Shown here: positions 1-8,380 of the stretch, piece after piece
Position numbering within the stretch: the first letter of the stretch is position 1
Layout: every line of letters begins with the position of its first letter
Source of the DNA: CAYOOT01 sp964405665
Lineage (GTDB): Bacteria > Bdellovibrionota_C > UBA2361 > SZUA-149 > CAZDWZ01
Length of the DNA stretch: 26,321 nt
NCBI GenBank assembly: GCA_964405665.1
Contig: CAYOOT010000037.1
Coordinates: forward strand, 1-26,321
Direction of reading: 5' to 3'
Notes under the pieces: model-generated
Databases searched by the model: none
Told to the model about the DNA's origin: nothing
What the model saw: only the letters and a program-made list of their open reading frames with translations
Made by a program: the position numbers and the translations under genes

Positions 1-52
1 GAGCAACTGATTTGTAATCAGTAGGTTGCGGGTTCAAGTCCCATCGCCAGCT
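1..52 (+). tRNA. tRNA-Thr(UGU), 5' end cut by window edge
   Basis: The 3' two thirds of a tRNA are present. The anticodon stem ACTGA/TCAGT closes the loop TTTGTAA, giving anticodon TGT (Thr, codon ACA). The T-loop is TTCAAGT and the acceptor 3' strand is CGCCAGC with discriminator T; no CCA is encoded. The T-stem carries one C-A mismatch (GCGGG against CCCAT), which is slightly unusual. The D-arm and acceptor 5' strand lie outside the window. It is the first gene in the order Thr(UGU)-Tyr-Gly-Thr(GGU)-tuf, the arrangement of the classical tufB operon. Confidence 0.9.
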
Positions 53-120
53 TCTTTATTTTCAAATAGTTAAGATAGTTGTTAGAAATTTAATTTTCTG
101 TGTATTGAACTATCATTGAA

Positions 121-249
121 TTATCCTCAAGGCAGCTGGATATCATAAAATAACATAGAAAATTTTTAAGGAATCTGTTTTCGCCATATTTTAAAAAGTG
201 TTTCATGCGAATACTTGTTTTTTTGAATATCCAGCTGCCCTGAGGGTAT
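121..249. repeat. Inverted pair of a 23-nt intergenic repeat (copies 1 and 2)
   Basis: Two copies of a 23-nt element with core CCAGCTGCCYTGAGGG face each other, at 121-143 (minus orientation) and 227-249 (plus), matching at 20 of 23 positions and separated by 83 nt. A third copy lies at 8345-8367. The pair could fold into a long hairpin or be the ends of a small non-autonomous mobile element. I see no clear target-site duplication. Confidence 0.75.
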
Positions 250-297
250 TTTAGTGTTATTTTTCTTGGAAATATTCTTTATCATGGCACATAAGAA

Positions 298-510
298 ATG
301 ATTATTTATCCGACCGGAGGGAATTTTGCTGGTAATTTTCCGCTTTTGACTTTTATTTTTACAATAGTAATAATTCCATTTTTGTCAGAACGAAAAAATA
401 TTAATTTGTTAGGTTATATTTTGTTGGCAGTTGTTATTCTACTTATTATCGGATTAATTGTGATGATGATAGTTGAACCAAAAATAGTAGAGCAGTTTTT
501 TAAGAATTGA
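298..510 (+). CDS. Small hypothetical two-TM membrane protein
   Basis: A 70-residue ORF with two predicted membrane helices: roughly residues 13-30, then a short polar loop (SERKNINLL) and a second helix at about 39-59. I do not recognise the family. No Shine-Dalgarno site is visible before the ATG, so even its reality is uncertain. The hydrophobic composition and the two-helix pattern argue for it. It sits between the 23-nt inverted repeat pair and a convergent membrane-protein gene whose stop is 33 nt away. Confidence 0.4.
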   Translation: MIIYPTGGNFAGNFPLLTFIFTIVIIPFLSERKNINLLGYILLAVVILLIIGLIVMMIVEPKIVEQFFKN

Positions 511-542
511 TATCTCATTGCTCTGAGGGGAAGTTTTCGCCT

Positions 543-1184
543 CTACAATTTCTTAATTGATTTCCCTCTGAAGAAAAAATAAATCGCAATACTAAGCAGT
601 GCAGCAAAAAAACACCAAACTGAAATAAATGTTTGAGAGTATAGATAATAAGAAATAAAACAAAAAATTACATTCAATATTCCAATATGAACTATCTTTT
701 TATAACTGGATAAAAGATATGGACCAAAAGTTGTTAATAAGTACAAAATTGCCAATTCTTTTTGTCCGGGAATAAAGTGATTGTAATAAATGCTGCAATT
801 AACAATTGAAGCTGAAAATGGTCCTACTAATAAGTAGTAGAATAAAAACGTACTTACAACTATCCCGAAAATAATTAAGGAAAAAATTGATAATTTTCTC
901 TTCGGATTAGATTCGATGCAAAAAATACTAATTGGTGAGTAAGTTGGCCAAAAAGAGAATGCGACTATTAAAAAAATTAAAGTCATAGGAAATTGAAAAC
1001 TTTGAGGGATTTTGCCTAATAAGGTTAGCCATAATAAGCCTTCTATAAATTGATGTGCCGATAGTATGATCGGTAGAGAAGCTAAGGGAATTTCTTTTTT
1101 TGAACAGGTTTTTCTTATTGAAGCGATACCAATAGTTAGCAGTAATCCACTAGAGATAAAACTTGCCTCAGCTCCAAAACACAT
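543..1184 (-). CDS. DUF6629-like polytopic membrane protein
   Basis: A 213-residue protein opening with MCFGAEASF, followed by a hydrophobic stretch and LASLPIILSAHQFIEGLLWL. This matches the pattern I know from the DUF6629 family (MCFSAxASF, later PLlFaxQQxxEGxxWL). About six to seven membrane helices span the protein, and the C-terminus is basic (FFFRGKSIKKL). The family has no established function that I know of. A weak SD-like AGGT lies about 6 nt before the ATG. It is transcribed towards the small ORF at 298-510 and follows, in the same direction, the GT-C-like gene at 1409-3127. Confidence 0.65.
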   Translation of the reverse strand: MCFGAEASFISSGLLLTIGIASIRKTCSKKEIPLASLPIILSAHQFIEGLLWLTLLGKIPQSFQFPMTLIFLIVAFSFWPTYSPISIFCIESNPKRKLSIFSLIIFGIVVSTFLFYYLLVGPFSASIVNCSIYYNHFIPGQKELAILYLLTTFGPYLLSSYKKIVHIGILNVIFCFISYYLYSQTFISVWCFFAALLSIAIYFFFRGKSIKKL

Positions 1185-1248
1185 AGATTACCTAAATTCT
1201 ATTGAAAGATATTAAATTAGATCATACCGGTATTATTAGCTAAAAGGT

Positions 1249-1277
1249 TTGGTCTGAATTCCAAAAATTCACACCAA
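1249..1277. terminator. Hairpin, possible weak terminator
   Basis: Arms TTGGTCTGAATT and AATTCACACCAA pair at 11 of 12 positions around a 5-nt loop. The hairpin lies between two minus-strand genes. On the minus strand it is followed by only a short T-run (ACCTTTTAG), so terminator function for the upstream gene is possible but weak. Confidence 0.35.
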
Positions 1278-1408
1278 AAAAGATTCAAGACAGACTAATT
1301 TTTATGATAAAATCTGAATGTAATATCTATAGCATTATTAGGAGCCAATAAGATATAAGGTATTTTTACAGCTATTTCAGAAATTTTTTTCTTTGATGCT
1401 TTTGTTGT

Positions 1409-3127
1409 CTAGCAAACTTTTTTTACAGAAAAGGTTTTAGCATTTTCAACAACAAATATAGTCAACGAAGGATCATTTGAGGCATTCATTATTAAAGAAA
1501 TATCTATTTGATTGTTTTTTTGTAGTTTTATGCCAAATTGCATCCTCAAAGCATAGCTTTTTTTCAGATCAATAATAATAGTTTTAGTTTGACAAATATC
1601 TTGCTGATTGCAAATTGAAATCAAATATTCACCCGGTGGTGTTAATACAAAATAACTAGATCCCAAAATACTATTGGCCCAGCCGGAATTTCGGTGAAAA
1701 GTCAAATGGTCTTTAGGCATGGGTACAAGGGAATCTTTAATATTTAGCAAATTTGCTCCTGCCATTTCCGTGAAAGAAAATAAGCGATTTTCTCCCGCCT
1801 CAAACTGAAAAGCCTTTGCAGCCATGTTTTTAAGATAAATAAAAGAAAATATTGTACAGATCAATAAGCTTGAAAAGATCAAGGATAGTTTCTTTTTATT
1901 TAAAAATTTATTTTCTTCAAAATAATTAAAATCTCTAATGCATAACATCAAACCAACCCCAAGATAATAGTGAATATTGACCCAATAGAATTTTTTGAAA
2001 AAGGCGATTGTAAAAATAACTGCAATTCCGTTAATAATTGCGTTTTTTAAGGTAAAATTTTTTCTAAGTCGATACGTGGAAATAAATATTGAAAACAAAA
2101 TAATTCCTGTAAATATCGTTCTTAATCTAAAAGCAAGGAGAGATAGGGGATCGATCTTAAATGCCAACTCCAAAAGAGTGCTAAAAGAAACAAAAGTATT
2201 ACTGCTCCGGTTTTTAAAATATTGATATAATTGTACATCGGAAGTTGAGATTTGAGTTAAAAAAGTTGAGTGAATGAATTCCTGGGGAGATTGTAAGAAA
2301 AAATAACCGAGTATTAATGAGGAGATTGCTAGCCCAGTCAAATAAGATTTAAGTTTGTTATTATTCCAAAATACAATTAGGAAAAACGGAGAAAAAACCC
2401 AGGTTGTTTGTAAAAATAAAAAAGCAATAATAATTAATAACGTTGATAACAAAAAATTGGTATTAGCGTATTTATATGCAAAAAGAATTAGAAATAAAGA
2501 TAAACTTACAAGTAGAGTATTAGTAAGCATAATTGAGGGTATTGCAACCATAGAAAAATGACTTACTAACATCAAAGAAGAAGATATTTCTGAGGCATCG
2601 CCCTTACTAAAGCGCGCAAGGAGCCAGGCGACAAGAATATGTATTCCCAGAAATAGCAAACGCGGATCACAGTCCAATAAGTGATGTAGTAATGCAGGGA
2701 TGGTTGCTAAAGGAAGATAGGTGTAATCCCAGTATAAATGAGGCACGTCTGGTAATTTATTTTCTGGATAAGCCCAAAAATCTGTATAAAGATGTCGTTG
2801 GTTAAAAGGAGAGAATAAATCAAAAAGTTTATTCAATGAATATTGCAGATACTGGTCATTAAAAGGTGCAATATTTTTGAGTAGAAAAACAGCGGTGAAT
2901 AAAAAGAAAAAAAGGTGGACATAAAATGGTCTGATCTTTGGTAAAAAAAATAAGACCAAGCAGCAACCTAAAACAATGATCGAAGATATTTTTTGCCAGT
3001 AGCTCTCCTGAAATATTTCTGAATAATATTTAATTGAAAGAATTGCCGGCAGGAGAAAGATTAAGCCGGAAACTATCGGCCGGCTTTTGAGGATGCTTCT
3101 TGGGATTTTACCATTGCGGATAAGCAT
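1409..3127 (-). CDS. Polytopic membrane protein, probable GT-C type glycosyltransferase
   Basis: The 572-residue protein has about ten or more membrane helices through residue ~430, then a soluble, probably extracytoplasmic, C-terminal domain of about 140 residues. The first large loop (about 103-135) contains YTDFWAYPENKLPD and YWDYTYLPLATIPALL. This resembles the acidic first loop and the Y-x-Y-x-P-L element of GT-C enzymes such as GT87/GT39, which transfer sugars from polyprenyl-phosphate donors outside the membrane. I cannot place it in one named family. The C-terminal domain (GSSYFVLTPPGEYLISIC, later IDISLIMNA) looks beta-rich. It starts at ATG 3127 without a clear SD and is divergent from the GT-C-like gene at 3396. 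Confidence 0.6.
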   Translation of the reverse strand: MLIRNGKIPRSILKSRPIVSGLIFLLPAILSIKYYSEIFQESYWQKISSIIVLGCCLVLFFLPKIRPFYVHLFFFLFTAVFLLKNIAPFNDQYLQYSLNKLFDLFSPFNQRHLYTDFWAYPENKLPDVPHLYWDYTYLPLATIPALLHHLLDCDPRLLFLGIHILVAWLLARFSKGDASEISSSLMLVSHFSMVAIPSIMLTNTLLVSLSLFLILFAYKYANTNFLLSTLLIIIAFLFLQTTWVFSPFFLIVFWNNNKLKSYLTGLAISSLILGYFFLQSPQEFIHSTFLTQISTSDVQLYQYFKNRSSNTFVSFSTLLELAFKIDPLSLLAFRLRTIFTGIILFSIFISTYRLRKNFTLKNAIINGIAVIFTIAFFKKFYWVNIHYYLGVGLMLCIRDFNYFEENKFLNKKKLSLIFSSLLICTIFSFIYLKNMAAKAFQFEAGENRLFSFTEMAGANLLNIKDSLVPMPKDHLTFHRNSGWANSILGSSYFVLTPPGEYLISICNQQDICQTKTIIIDLKKSYALRMQFGIKLQKNNQIDISLIMNASNDPSLTIFVVENAKTFSVKKVC

Positions 3128-3395
3128 TATTGCCTAATTTCAACTCGTTAGTGAATGCGCGAATTCGTTTCTATATATTTTCTCAATATCAAAATGCCTT
3201 GCTTTCTTATTTTTGAATAAGCAAGATAGCTTTTAGGACTTTTCTTGACAAGTATGAGCTTGTTTAGTTCTGTAGTAATCTATATTGCTCAATGTAATCA
3301 TAAGAGCAGTTTTTTTGATTTAAAAAATAATTAGCCAAATTGATATTAAATGGATTAAAAATGTCTCAAATGAAATATAAAAATATTTCTTAGAT

Positions 3396-4517
3396 ATGGA
3401 TATGATCAAAAATGCATCAGAATTGAACTTTAATAAAAAAAGAGGCTTAATATTTTGTTTACTTTTTATAACGATTATTATCTCTAGTTACATTCTTAGA
3501 GTCTATAAACCAAACTCCTATGCAATTGCTGACATCGGTTGGCAAATACAAATAGTTCAATCATTGGCCCAAGATGGAGATTTAGATTTAAAAAACCAAT
3601 TAGAAAATAATCCGTTATTGGCCGCAGATCAGATTGCCCTTGGCAAAAATGGACAATGGTATCCGCTTCATGAATTTTTAATGTCGATTTTTACTGTTCC
3701 ACTTTATTTCCTAATGGGCCTAGATGCTTGTTTGTTTTTTAATGCATTAATTGCAATTGGAACTGCAGCAGTTCTTTTTTTAATCTGTGCAGAATACTCC
3801 TCGATTGCTGCTAGTTTTTTTGCTGTTGTTTTAACTACATCTAGCGGCATACTTTTGGGGGCAAGCTATAGTTTTTCCAATGATTTATTTGGATGTTTTT
3901 TTTTAATACTTTCCTATTATTTAGTTTTAAAAAGACAAGATAAAACTGCCGGCTTTGTTTGGGGATTATCGGTTCTTGCAAGAACTATTAATGCGGTAAG
4001 CTTGCCTGTATTTTTGTTTGCCACTATTTTATTTAATAAAAACAAGGACAGAAAGTTTCATTGCGCAGTCAATTTTTTAGCAGCAGGATTTCCGTTTTTT
4101 ATAATTTTTTGTTTAAGTAATTATTGGATGTTTGGGTCTCTATGGGAGACATCATATTGGCACTGGGTTGTAGTGGATAAGAATGGTGATTTGGTTAGTA
4201 AAAGCTATAAGCAATATTTTAGTCAACCATTGGTACTTTCCTTTTTAAGAACTTTTTTTGAAAGAGAAGGTGGTTTTTTTGCAGGAGCGCCATTGGCTTT
4301 GCTCTCATTTAGTTTTGGCCTGAGATTATTTTTTATAAAGTATAGAAAAGATTTTTTATTTTTTATGTTATTATGTTTAGTATTCTTTTTATTTGCAGTA
4401 TTTTTTCAAGCCTTTCCCGGCAATTGGGGAAATCGTTATTTAATATCAATAGCTCTACTTTCTGCTTTGCCTCTTTCGATCTTATTTGATCAATTTTTAA
4501 TTAAATTTACTAATTAA
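3396..4517 (+). CDS. GT-C family membrane glycosyltransferase (GT39-like), short
   Basis: This 373-residue polytopic protein has an N-terminal helix at about 17-35, then a first extracytoplasmic loop with ADIGWQIQIVQSLAQDGDLDLKN (D46 is a catalytic-acid candidate) and GQWYPLHEFLMSIFTVPLYFL, followed by about nine helices. The loop pattern is typical of GT-C enzymes using lipid-linked sugars. At 373 residues it lacks the extracytoplasmic C-terminal domain many relatives have, so it may be a short form or truncated; no frameshift is visible. No SD precedes the start. ATG at 3396 or 3402 is equally possible. 632 nt of AT-rich DNA follow. Confidence 0.65.
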   Translation: MDMIKNASELNFNKKRGLIFCLLFITIIISSYILRVYKPNSYAIADIGWQIQIVQSLAQDGDLDLKNQLENNPLLAADQIALGKNGQWYPLHEFLMSIFTVPLYFLMGLDACLFFNALIAIGTAAVLFLICAEYSSIAASFFAVVLTTSSGILLGASYSFSNDLFGCFFLILSYYLVLKRQDKTAGFVWGLSVLARTINAVSLPVFLFATILFNKNKDRKFHCAVNFLAAGFPFFIIFCLSNYWMFGSLWETSYWHWVVVDKNGDLVSKSYKQYFSQPLVLSFLRTFFEREGGFFAGAPLALLSFSFGLRLFFIKYRKDFLFFMLLCLVFFLFAVFFQAFPGNWGNRYLISIALLSALPLSILFDQFLIKFTN

Positions 4518-5149
4518 TCTTACTTTATATGTCATTGAAATTACAAGGAATAATCACTATTTTTAAAACTTGTAAAACTAGTATTGAGCACTAGCTAAAT
4601 TGCTTGATGAAGATCTGAGACTAGAAAGAATTCTGAAAATAATTAAATTAATAATTTTTCTAATAGTTATCAAAGGTTAAATATTTAAAAGTTATCATAA
4701 TACTTTGGTTATATTGTTGGCTATTGAGAAATTAGAATATTTACTGATCTAGATCATATTCCGAATTAAATTTTTATTTAAATTGTAAAATTTTTAAAAA
4801 TTTAAGTTTTTTTTCATTGAAAACGACTGTTTGTGGCGGAAAATCTTTAAAAAATTGAGATGATCATTTTGGAACATATTATAACTTTCTTAAAGTTAAC
4901 CACAAAATATAATAATAAGAATTTCAAAGACTTAAATATTTATTAATATTTTTCTAAATATTTTATTAGAAGCAAAAAAGATTTTTTTTATAAACTTAAA
5001 AATTTAATGAAAATTTATTTAAAAAAAATTTTGCATTTAAAAAAAAATAATGTATTATATCTTCTCGGTTTATAAACAACCACTTTTTTTATGTTTTGGG
5101 TTGTCTTATATTATTGATAACATAAAGCTACCTGAAGTTTGGATAGTTT
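4518..5149. other. Long AT-rich intergenic region
   Basis: No credible ORF or RNA gene is visible. Two sigma70-like promoter candidates point rightwards: TTGAGA (4855) with 18 nt to TTATAA (4879), and TTGCAT (5031) with 16 nt to TATTAT (5053). The second is nearer to the Cys-rich secreted protein gene at 5150. The base composition is extremely A/T-biased, with several homopolymer runs. Confidence 0.5.
5031..5077 (+). promoter_or_regulatory. Probable promoter with palindromic operator-like site
   Basis: TTGCAT at 5031-5036, a 16-nt spacer and TATTAT at 5053-5058 form a sigma70-like promoter for the gene at 5150. Just downstream, GTTTATAAAC (5068-5077) is a perfect 10-bp palindrome near the expected transcription start, where a repressor site could lie. 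ACAACC (5076) and GGTTGT (5099) could also form a leader hairpin. Confidence 0.4.
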
Positions 5150-6187
5150 ATGAAAATCAGAATATGGGATGTTCTATTTGTAGCCGCATACGTTTTTTCC
5201 TGTCTTTTCTTATTAAATCTTGAAGCAAANNNNNNNNNNNNNNNNNNNNNNNNNNNNNNNNNNNNNNNNNNNNNNNNNNNNNNNNNNNNNNNNNNNNNNN
5301 NNNNNNNNNNNNNNNNNNNNNNNNNNNNNAATTGTCGGAACTGTCCTGCTGATGTGCCAATTTGTAACACAGGTTGTGGTGATGCAATTTGTAGTTCAAG
5401 TTTAGGAGAAACTTGTTTAACTTGTTCTGATGATTGCGGTTCATGCGGCTTTTGCGGAGACGGAACTTGTAATAGTGATCCTAACGGATTAGAAACCACA
5501 ACTAATTGTCCGCAAGATTGTCCAATTGTTACAACAACAACAACAACTACTACTACGATACCAGCAATTTGTGATAACAATGGGTATTGTGGACTTAATG
5601 AAAATTTTGCAAACTGTCCCAACGATTGTCATTGTGGGGACGGAATATGTAATGCGAATCAAGGAGAAGACAGTATCAAGTGTCCAGAAGATTGTCAGGC
5701 TGTGAGTACAACGAGCACAACCACTACAACCACAAGTACAACTAACACTACCTTGAGCACGACAACAACAACTGTTATTGCTGGTATAGATTGTAGTTCA
5801 GTTAGTAAACTAATCCTTGATAAGAAAAGACATCATGGTAAGAAAAAACAAATTGGTGTTTGGCAACCATCTGGGTCTGTCGCCGGTTGTTTTGAAAATA
5901 TTAAAAGTGATGCCATTACCTATGCCAACAATAATCATAATAATAAAAAAGACAAAGATTTTGATGATTATGTGGCTGATTACTTAGTAGTACTTAGTGA
6001 TGTCTTTGCCGATGAGTCAGCTTCCGTTTGCGGATTCCATGCCAAAAGACAAGAAGGAACTTGTTATACTTACTTTGATAGTAACTGTAACAGCCTATCG
6101 ATCAGTGAGGTAGAAAGAGCTTGTGGTGGAAATATTGGTGGCACTATTCGCTATAATTGGTCTTGGACAAAAAATAAAGATAAATAA
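5150..6187 (+). CDS. Secreted Cys-rich repeat protein with Thr-rich linkers (gap inside)
   Basis: The N-terminal 26 residues (MKIRIWDVLFVAAYVFSCLFLLNLEA) form a signal peptide. A 100-N gap of unknown true length follows at 5230-5329. The visible mature part has repeats of the type CGDGxCxxxxGExxxxCPxDC, for example CGDAICSSSLGETC and CGDGICNANQGEDSIKCPEDC. Two threonine-rich linkers separate these units from each other and from a C-terminal domain of about 130 residues (CSSVSKLILDKKRHHGKKK ... IRYNWSWTKNKDK) with several cysteines; I do not recognise that domain. Such Cys repeats are common in secreted proteins of environmental bacteria and are presumably disulfide-bonded. The Thr linkers are plausible O-glycosylation sites. 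The reading frame after the gap is certain from the Cys pattern; continuity with the signal peptide is inferred. It converges on the FAD reductase gene. Confidence 0.75.
   Translation: MKIRIWDVLFVAAYVFSCLFLLNLEAXXXXXXXXXXXXXXXXXXXXXXXXXXXXXXXXXXNCRNCPADVPICNTGCGDAICSSSLGETCLTCSDDCGSCGFCGDGTCNSDPNGLETTTNCPQDCPIVTTTTTTTTTIPAICDNNGYCGLNENFANCPNDCHCGDGICNANQGEDSIKCPEDCQAVSTTSTTTTTTSTTNTTLSTTTTTVIAGIDCSSVSKLILDKKRHHGKKKQIGVWQPSGSVAGCFENIKSDAITYANNNHNNKKDKDFDDYVADYLVVLSDVFADESASVCGFHAKRQEGTCYTYFDSNCNSLSISEVERACGGNIGGTIRYNWSWTKNKDK
5230..5329. other. Scaffold gap (100 N placeholder)
   Basis: Exactly 100 N, the conventional unknown-length scaffold gap. It falls between the signal peptide and the Cys-rich repeats of one gene, so repeated or shared sequence probably broke the assembly. 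The number of Cys repeats in the real protein is unknown. Confidence 0.95.
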
Positions 6188-6215
6188 TTCCGGATTATTA
6201 TCTTTCCAATTTAAA

Positions 6216-6246
6216 CTGCAATGTAAAAATGAAAATTGCATTGCGG
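6216..6246. terminator. Hairpin terminator between convergent genes
   Basis: CTGCAATG (6216-6223) pairs with CATTGCGG (6239-6246), eight pairs including one G-U, followed on the plus strand by CTTTTCT. It lies in the 64-nt space between the Cys-rich protein stop and the FAD reductase stop, where a shared terminator is expected. Confidence 0.5.
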
Positions 6247-6251
6247 CTTTT

Positions 6252-7436
6252 CTAAGATATCCAAGAAGGAAGAGAGCTTTTACTCATTGCCGCTAAAAGA
6301 TGAAGTGCTAAATTTGAAGTAGAGTTTTGTAAAAGTGTTTCTTTTAAAGAAGGCGGCAGGCGCAGCAGTTTTTTTGTTAAATGACAAAATCGTTGCGATT
6401 TGCCGATATTTTTTTTGTAACAGAGTTCCCAACACCGACTTAATTCAGAATTCCAGGCTAAGACTCCTTGCACTATAAGAGGAGTGACAAGAATAGCACT
6501 TTGCAATGCCCAGGTCATTCCTTCTCCTGTAAAAGGTTCGACATAGCCACAGGCATCACCGATAGCGAAATATCTTATATCCGATATTTTCCCGGATCTG
6601 GTAAGTAGGGGGGTGCCTTTCCAATCGAAGTGGGAAAAAGCTAAGAGTTCTGTAGCACCGGCTTCATTGAATATGGCTCGTACTGCTTCTTTAAGTCCTT
6701 TATTTTTTCTAATAAAAGAAGGAGATAAGGCACCGGCAAGATTAATTTTTGTATTTTTTACTAAACTTGCCCCAATGTAACCTTCTTTTCCTAGAGCCAT
6801 AAAGATTGTTGAAGTCGAAAGATTAGGATTTATATTTTCTGTTTCCATGCCAATTCCGATATAAGAATTAGCTCTATATTCAGACTTGGGTTGTTGATCA
6901 CAAGAAGTAAAATTAGAACCCCAAAGACCGGTTGCTCCAACAATTATTTTAGTTTGCAGTTTAAATGTTTCTTCTTCTATAGTTTTTATTAAGACTGTTG
7001 CAAAATCTTTTTCAATACTTCCAAATTTTGCTTTTGCTCCGAAAAGAACAGCAGCTCCAGCTTCCTTTGCTTTAGTTATTAAAAAACTATCCAGAAAAGA
7101 TCGTGATAAGGTAATTCCTCCATTAAGTGTTAGTTTTATTTGTTTTCCTCTGGACATGATCAGAATGTTTTTAAGCTCAAGAGCCTGGTCTTGAAGTTCC
7201 GCAAAGACTCCTTCATCTTTTAAAAGTGAAACTCCCAAGGGAGCAAGACAACAACCGCAAACTTTAAATCGAGGATGATAATCTTTATCCAAGAGCAAAA
7301 CTTTTAAGTTCCGCTTTGCAAGTTTACGTGCAGTCAAGCTTCCCGCAGGACCTGCTCCAACAATAATTACATCCCAGATTGTTTCTTTTGCTTGATTTAA
7401 TGAAAAAGTTGATTGAATTTTTATTTCTTCTGCCAT
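6252..7436 (-). CDS. FAD-dependent oxidoreductase, geranylgeranyl-reductase-like
   Basis: The 394-residue flavoprotein has a dinucleotide-binding motif VGAGPAGS (26-33), an acidic residue at the end of the second strand (D50) and the second FAD motif GDACGYVEPFTGEGMTWAL (293-311). PRFKVCGCCLAPLG near residue 55 corresponds to the K-x-CG element of geranylgeranyl reductase-family enzymes, which reduce or hydroxylate hydrophobic substrates. Its first 16 nt overlap the end of the upstream methyltransferase gene, so the two are translated together. In many bacteria such a methyltransferase/FAD-reductase pair accompanies a type III polyketide synthase and tailors alkylpyrone-like lipids. No such synthase is present here. 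The exact substrate cannot be read from the sequence. Confidence 0.85.
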   Translation of the reverse strand: MAEEIKIQSTFSLNQAKETIWDVIIVGAGPAGSLTARKLAKRNLKVLLLDKDYHPRFKVCGCCLAPLGVSLLKDEGVFAELQDQALELKNILIMSRGKQIKLTLNGGITLSRSFLDSFLITKAKEAGAAVLFGAKAKFGSIEKDFATVLIKTIEEETFKLQTKIIVGATGLWGSNFTSCDQQPKSEYRANSYIGIGMETENINPNLSTSTIFMALGKEGYIGASLVKNTKINLAGALSPSFIRKNKGLKEAVRAIFNEAGATELLAFSHFDWKGTPLLTRSGKISDIRYFAIGDACGYVEPFTGEGMTWALQSAILVTPLIVQGVLAWNSELSRCWELCYKKNIGKSQRFCHLTKKLLRLPPSLKETLLQNSTSNLALHLLAAMSKSSLPSWIS

Positions 7437-8125
7437 GACAAGAGTAAATTACAGGGATAAATCGGATTAATCAGAAAATTATCCAAACCAGCTTTTTTGC
7501 TAAGTTTTAACAATTCACTTCTAGTAAATGCTGCTTGAACAGATTTTAAGCCGTCATCATGAACAATTCTGGAACGAGAAAGTAATCTTGTTGCAGCAAA
7601 AGTCATTAAATACCCAATTTTCGATCTTTCTAAATCACTCATTACTAAACCGATTTGAGCTCGTTCTTTGATTATAGAAAATACTTCAATTATTTTTTTT
7701 TCTGAAAGATGGTGCAGAAATAGTGAAGAACTGACAATATCATAAGTTAAATTTTTTAAAGCTGTACTGACATCTGCAACTAAAAATTGAGCGGTAATGT
7801 TAGCTGATTTTGCATTTTTATTTGCTTCTTTAATGGAAGAAGAATTTATATCTGTCCCTATAGACTTAACAATCAAATCTAATTGTTGGAGAGAATTTGT
7901 CACTTTGCAAAGAACTTCCCCAGATCCACAGCCAATATCTAAGAGAGTGAGAGAATTTTGTTTTGGAGGAATAATTTTTTTGATTGCTCGAGCAAGAAAA
8001 AATGCGGTGCCACTGATGAAATTTAATCTATTCAGGCTGGCAAGAATATCAATTAACTCTTTTTGAGGAAGAGATAAATCGTCCATTTCTTCGTTAACAA
8101 TAATTCGACGACTTAGGTTAAGCAT
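7421..8125 (-). CDS. Class I SAM-dependent methyltransferase
   Basis: Motif I LDIGCGSGE is at residues 62-70, followed by the acidic end of strand 2 (GTDINSSS) and the post-motif VADVS. The C-terminal half reads MSDLERSKIGYLMTFAATRLLSRSRIVHDDGLKSVQAAFTRSEL in two segments. I recognise this from methyltransferases encoded beside type III polyketide synthases and FAD reductases. The chosen start is ATG at 8125 (MLNLSRRIIVNEEMDD) because the family begins with R-x-x-x-EEMDD. An in-frame TTG at 8197 would add 24 hydrophobic residues and is less likely. No strong SD is visible. It overlaps the downstream FAD reductase by 16 nt. Confidence 0.8.
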   Translation of the reverse strand: MLNLSRRIIVNEEMDDLSLPQKELIDILASLNRLNFISGTAFFLARAIKKIIPPKQNSLTLLDIGCGSGEVLCKVTNSLQQLDLIVKSIGTDINSSSIKEANKNAKSANITAQFLVADVSTALKNLTYDIVSSSLFLHHLSEKKIIEVFSIIKERAQIGLVMSDLERSKIGYLMTFAATRLLSRSRIVHDDGLKSVQAAFTRSELLKLSKKAGLDNFLINPIYPCNLLLSWQKK

Positions 8126-8344
8126 GAAAATATTAAATAAGAATTGGATTGAACATAATAATCGAGAATAAAAAGAATACTTATATTTCTCCAGCAATGA
8201 TAGCTACCCCTTAACATATAATAGAAGACTTTGGTTTTATTATAAATTTACTTAAATTCACCATAATAAGATTAGTTTTCGCTTAAGTTCTAAAAAAGTT
8301 CCTTAAAAGTGAGCTTTTTTTCGAAAAAATTAATATTTTATCAA

Positions 8345-8367
8345 ATATCCAGCTGCCTTGAGGGTAT
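8345..8367 (+). repeat. 23-nt intergenic repeat (copy 3)
   Basis: A third copy of the element with core CCAGCTGCCYTGAGGG, differing from copy 2 (227-249) at one base over 24 nt including the flanking T. It has no inverted partner nearby. It lies 14 nt beyond the stop of the racemase-like gene, in a 255-nt space before the methyltransferase gene. Confidence 0.75.
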
Positions 8368-8380
8368 TAAAAGGGCAAAG

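Noticed and set aside
121..249. CRISPR-like array
   Set aside because: The 23-nt repeat is present as one inverted pair and one distant copy, with no regular direct repeats or spacers and no cas genes.
5128..5622. Minus-strand frames over the Cys-rich protein
   Set aside because: They run through the N gap and a Thr-codon tract read backwards as polyvaline. The plus strand has the signal peptide and the regular Cys pattern.
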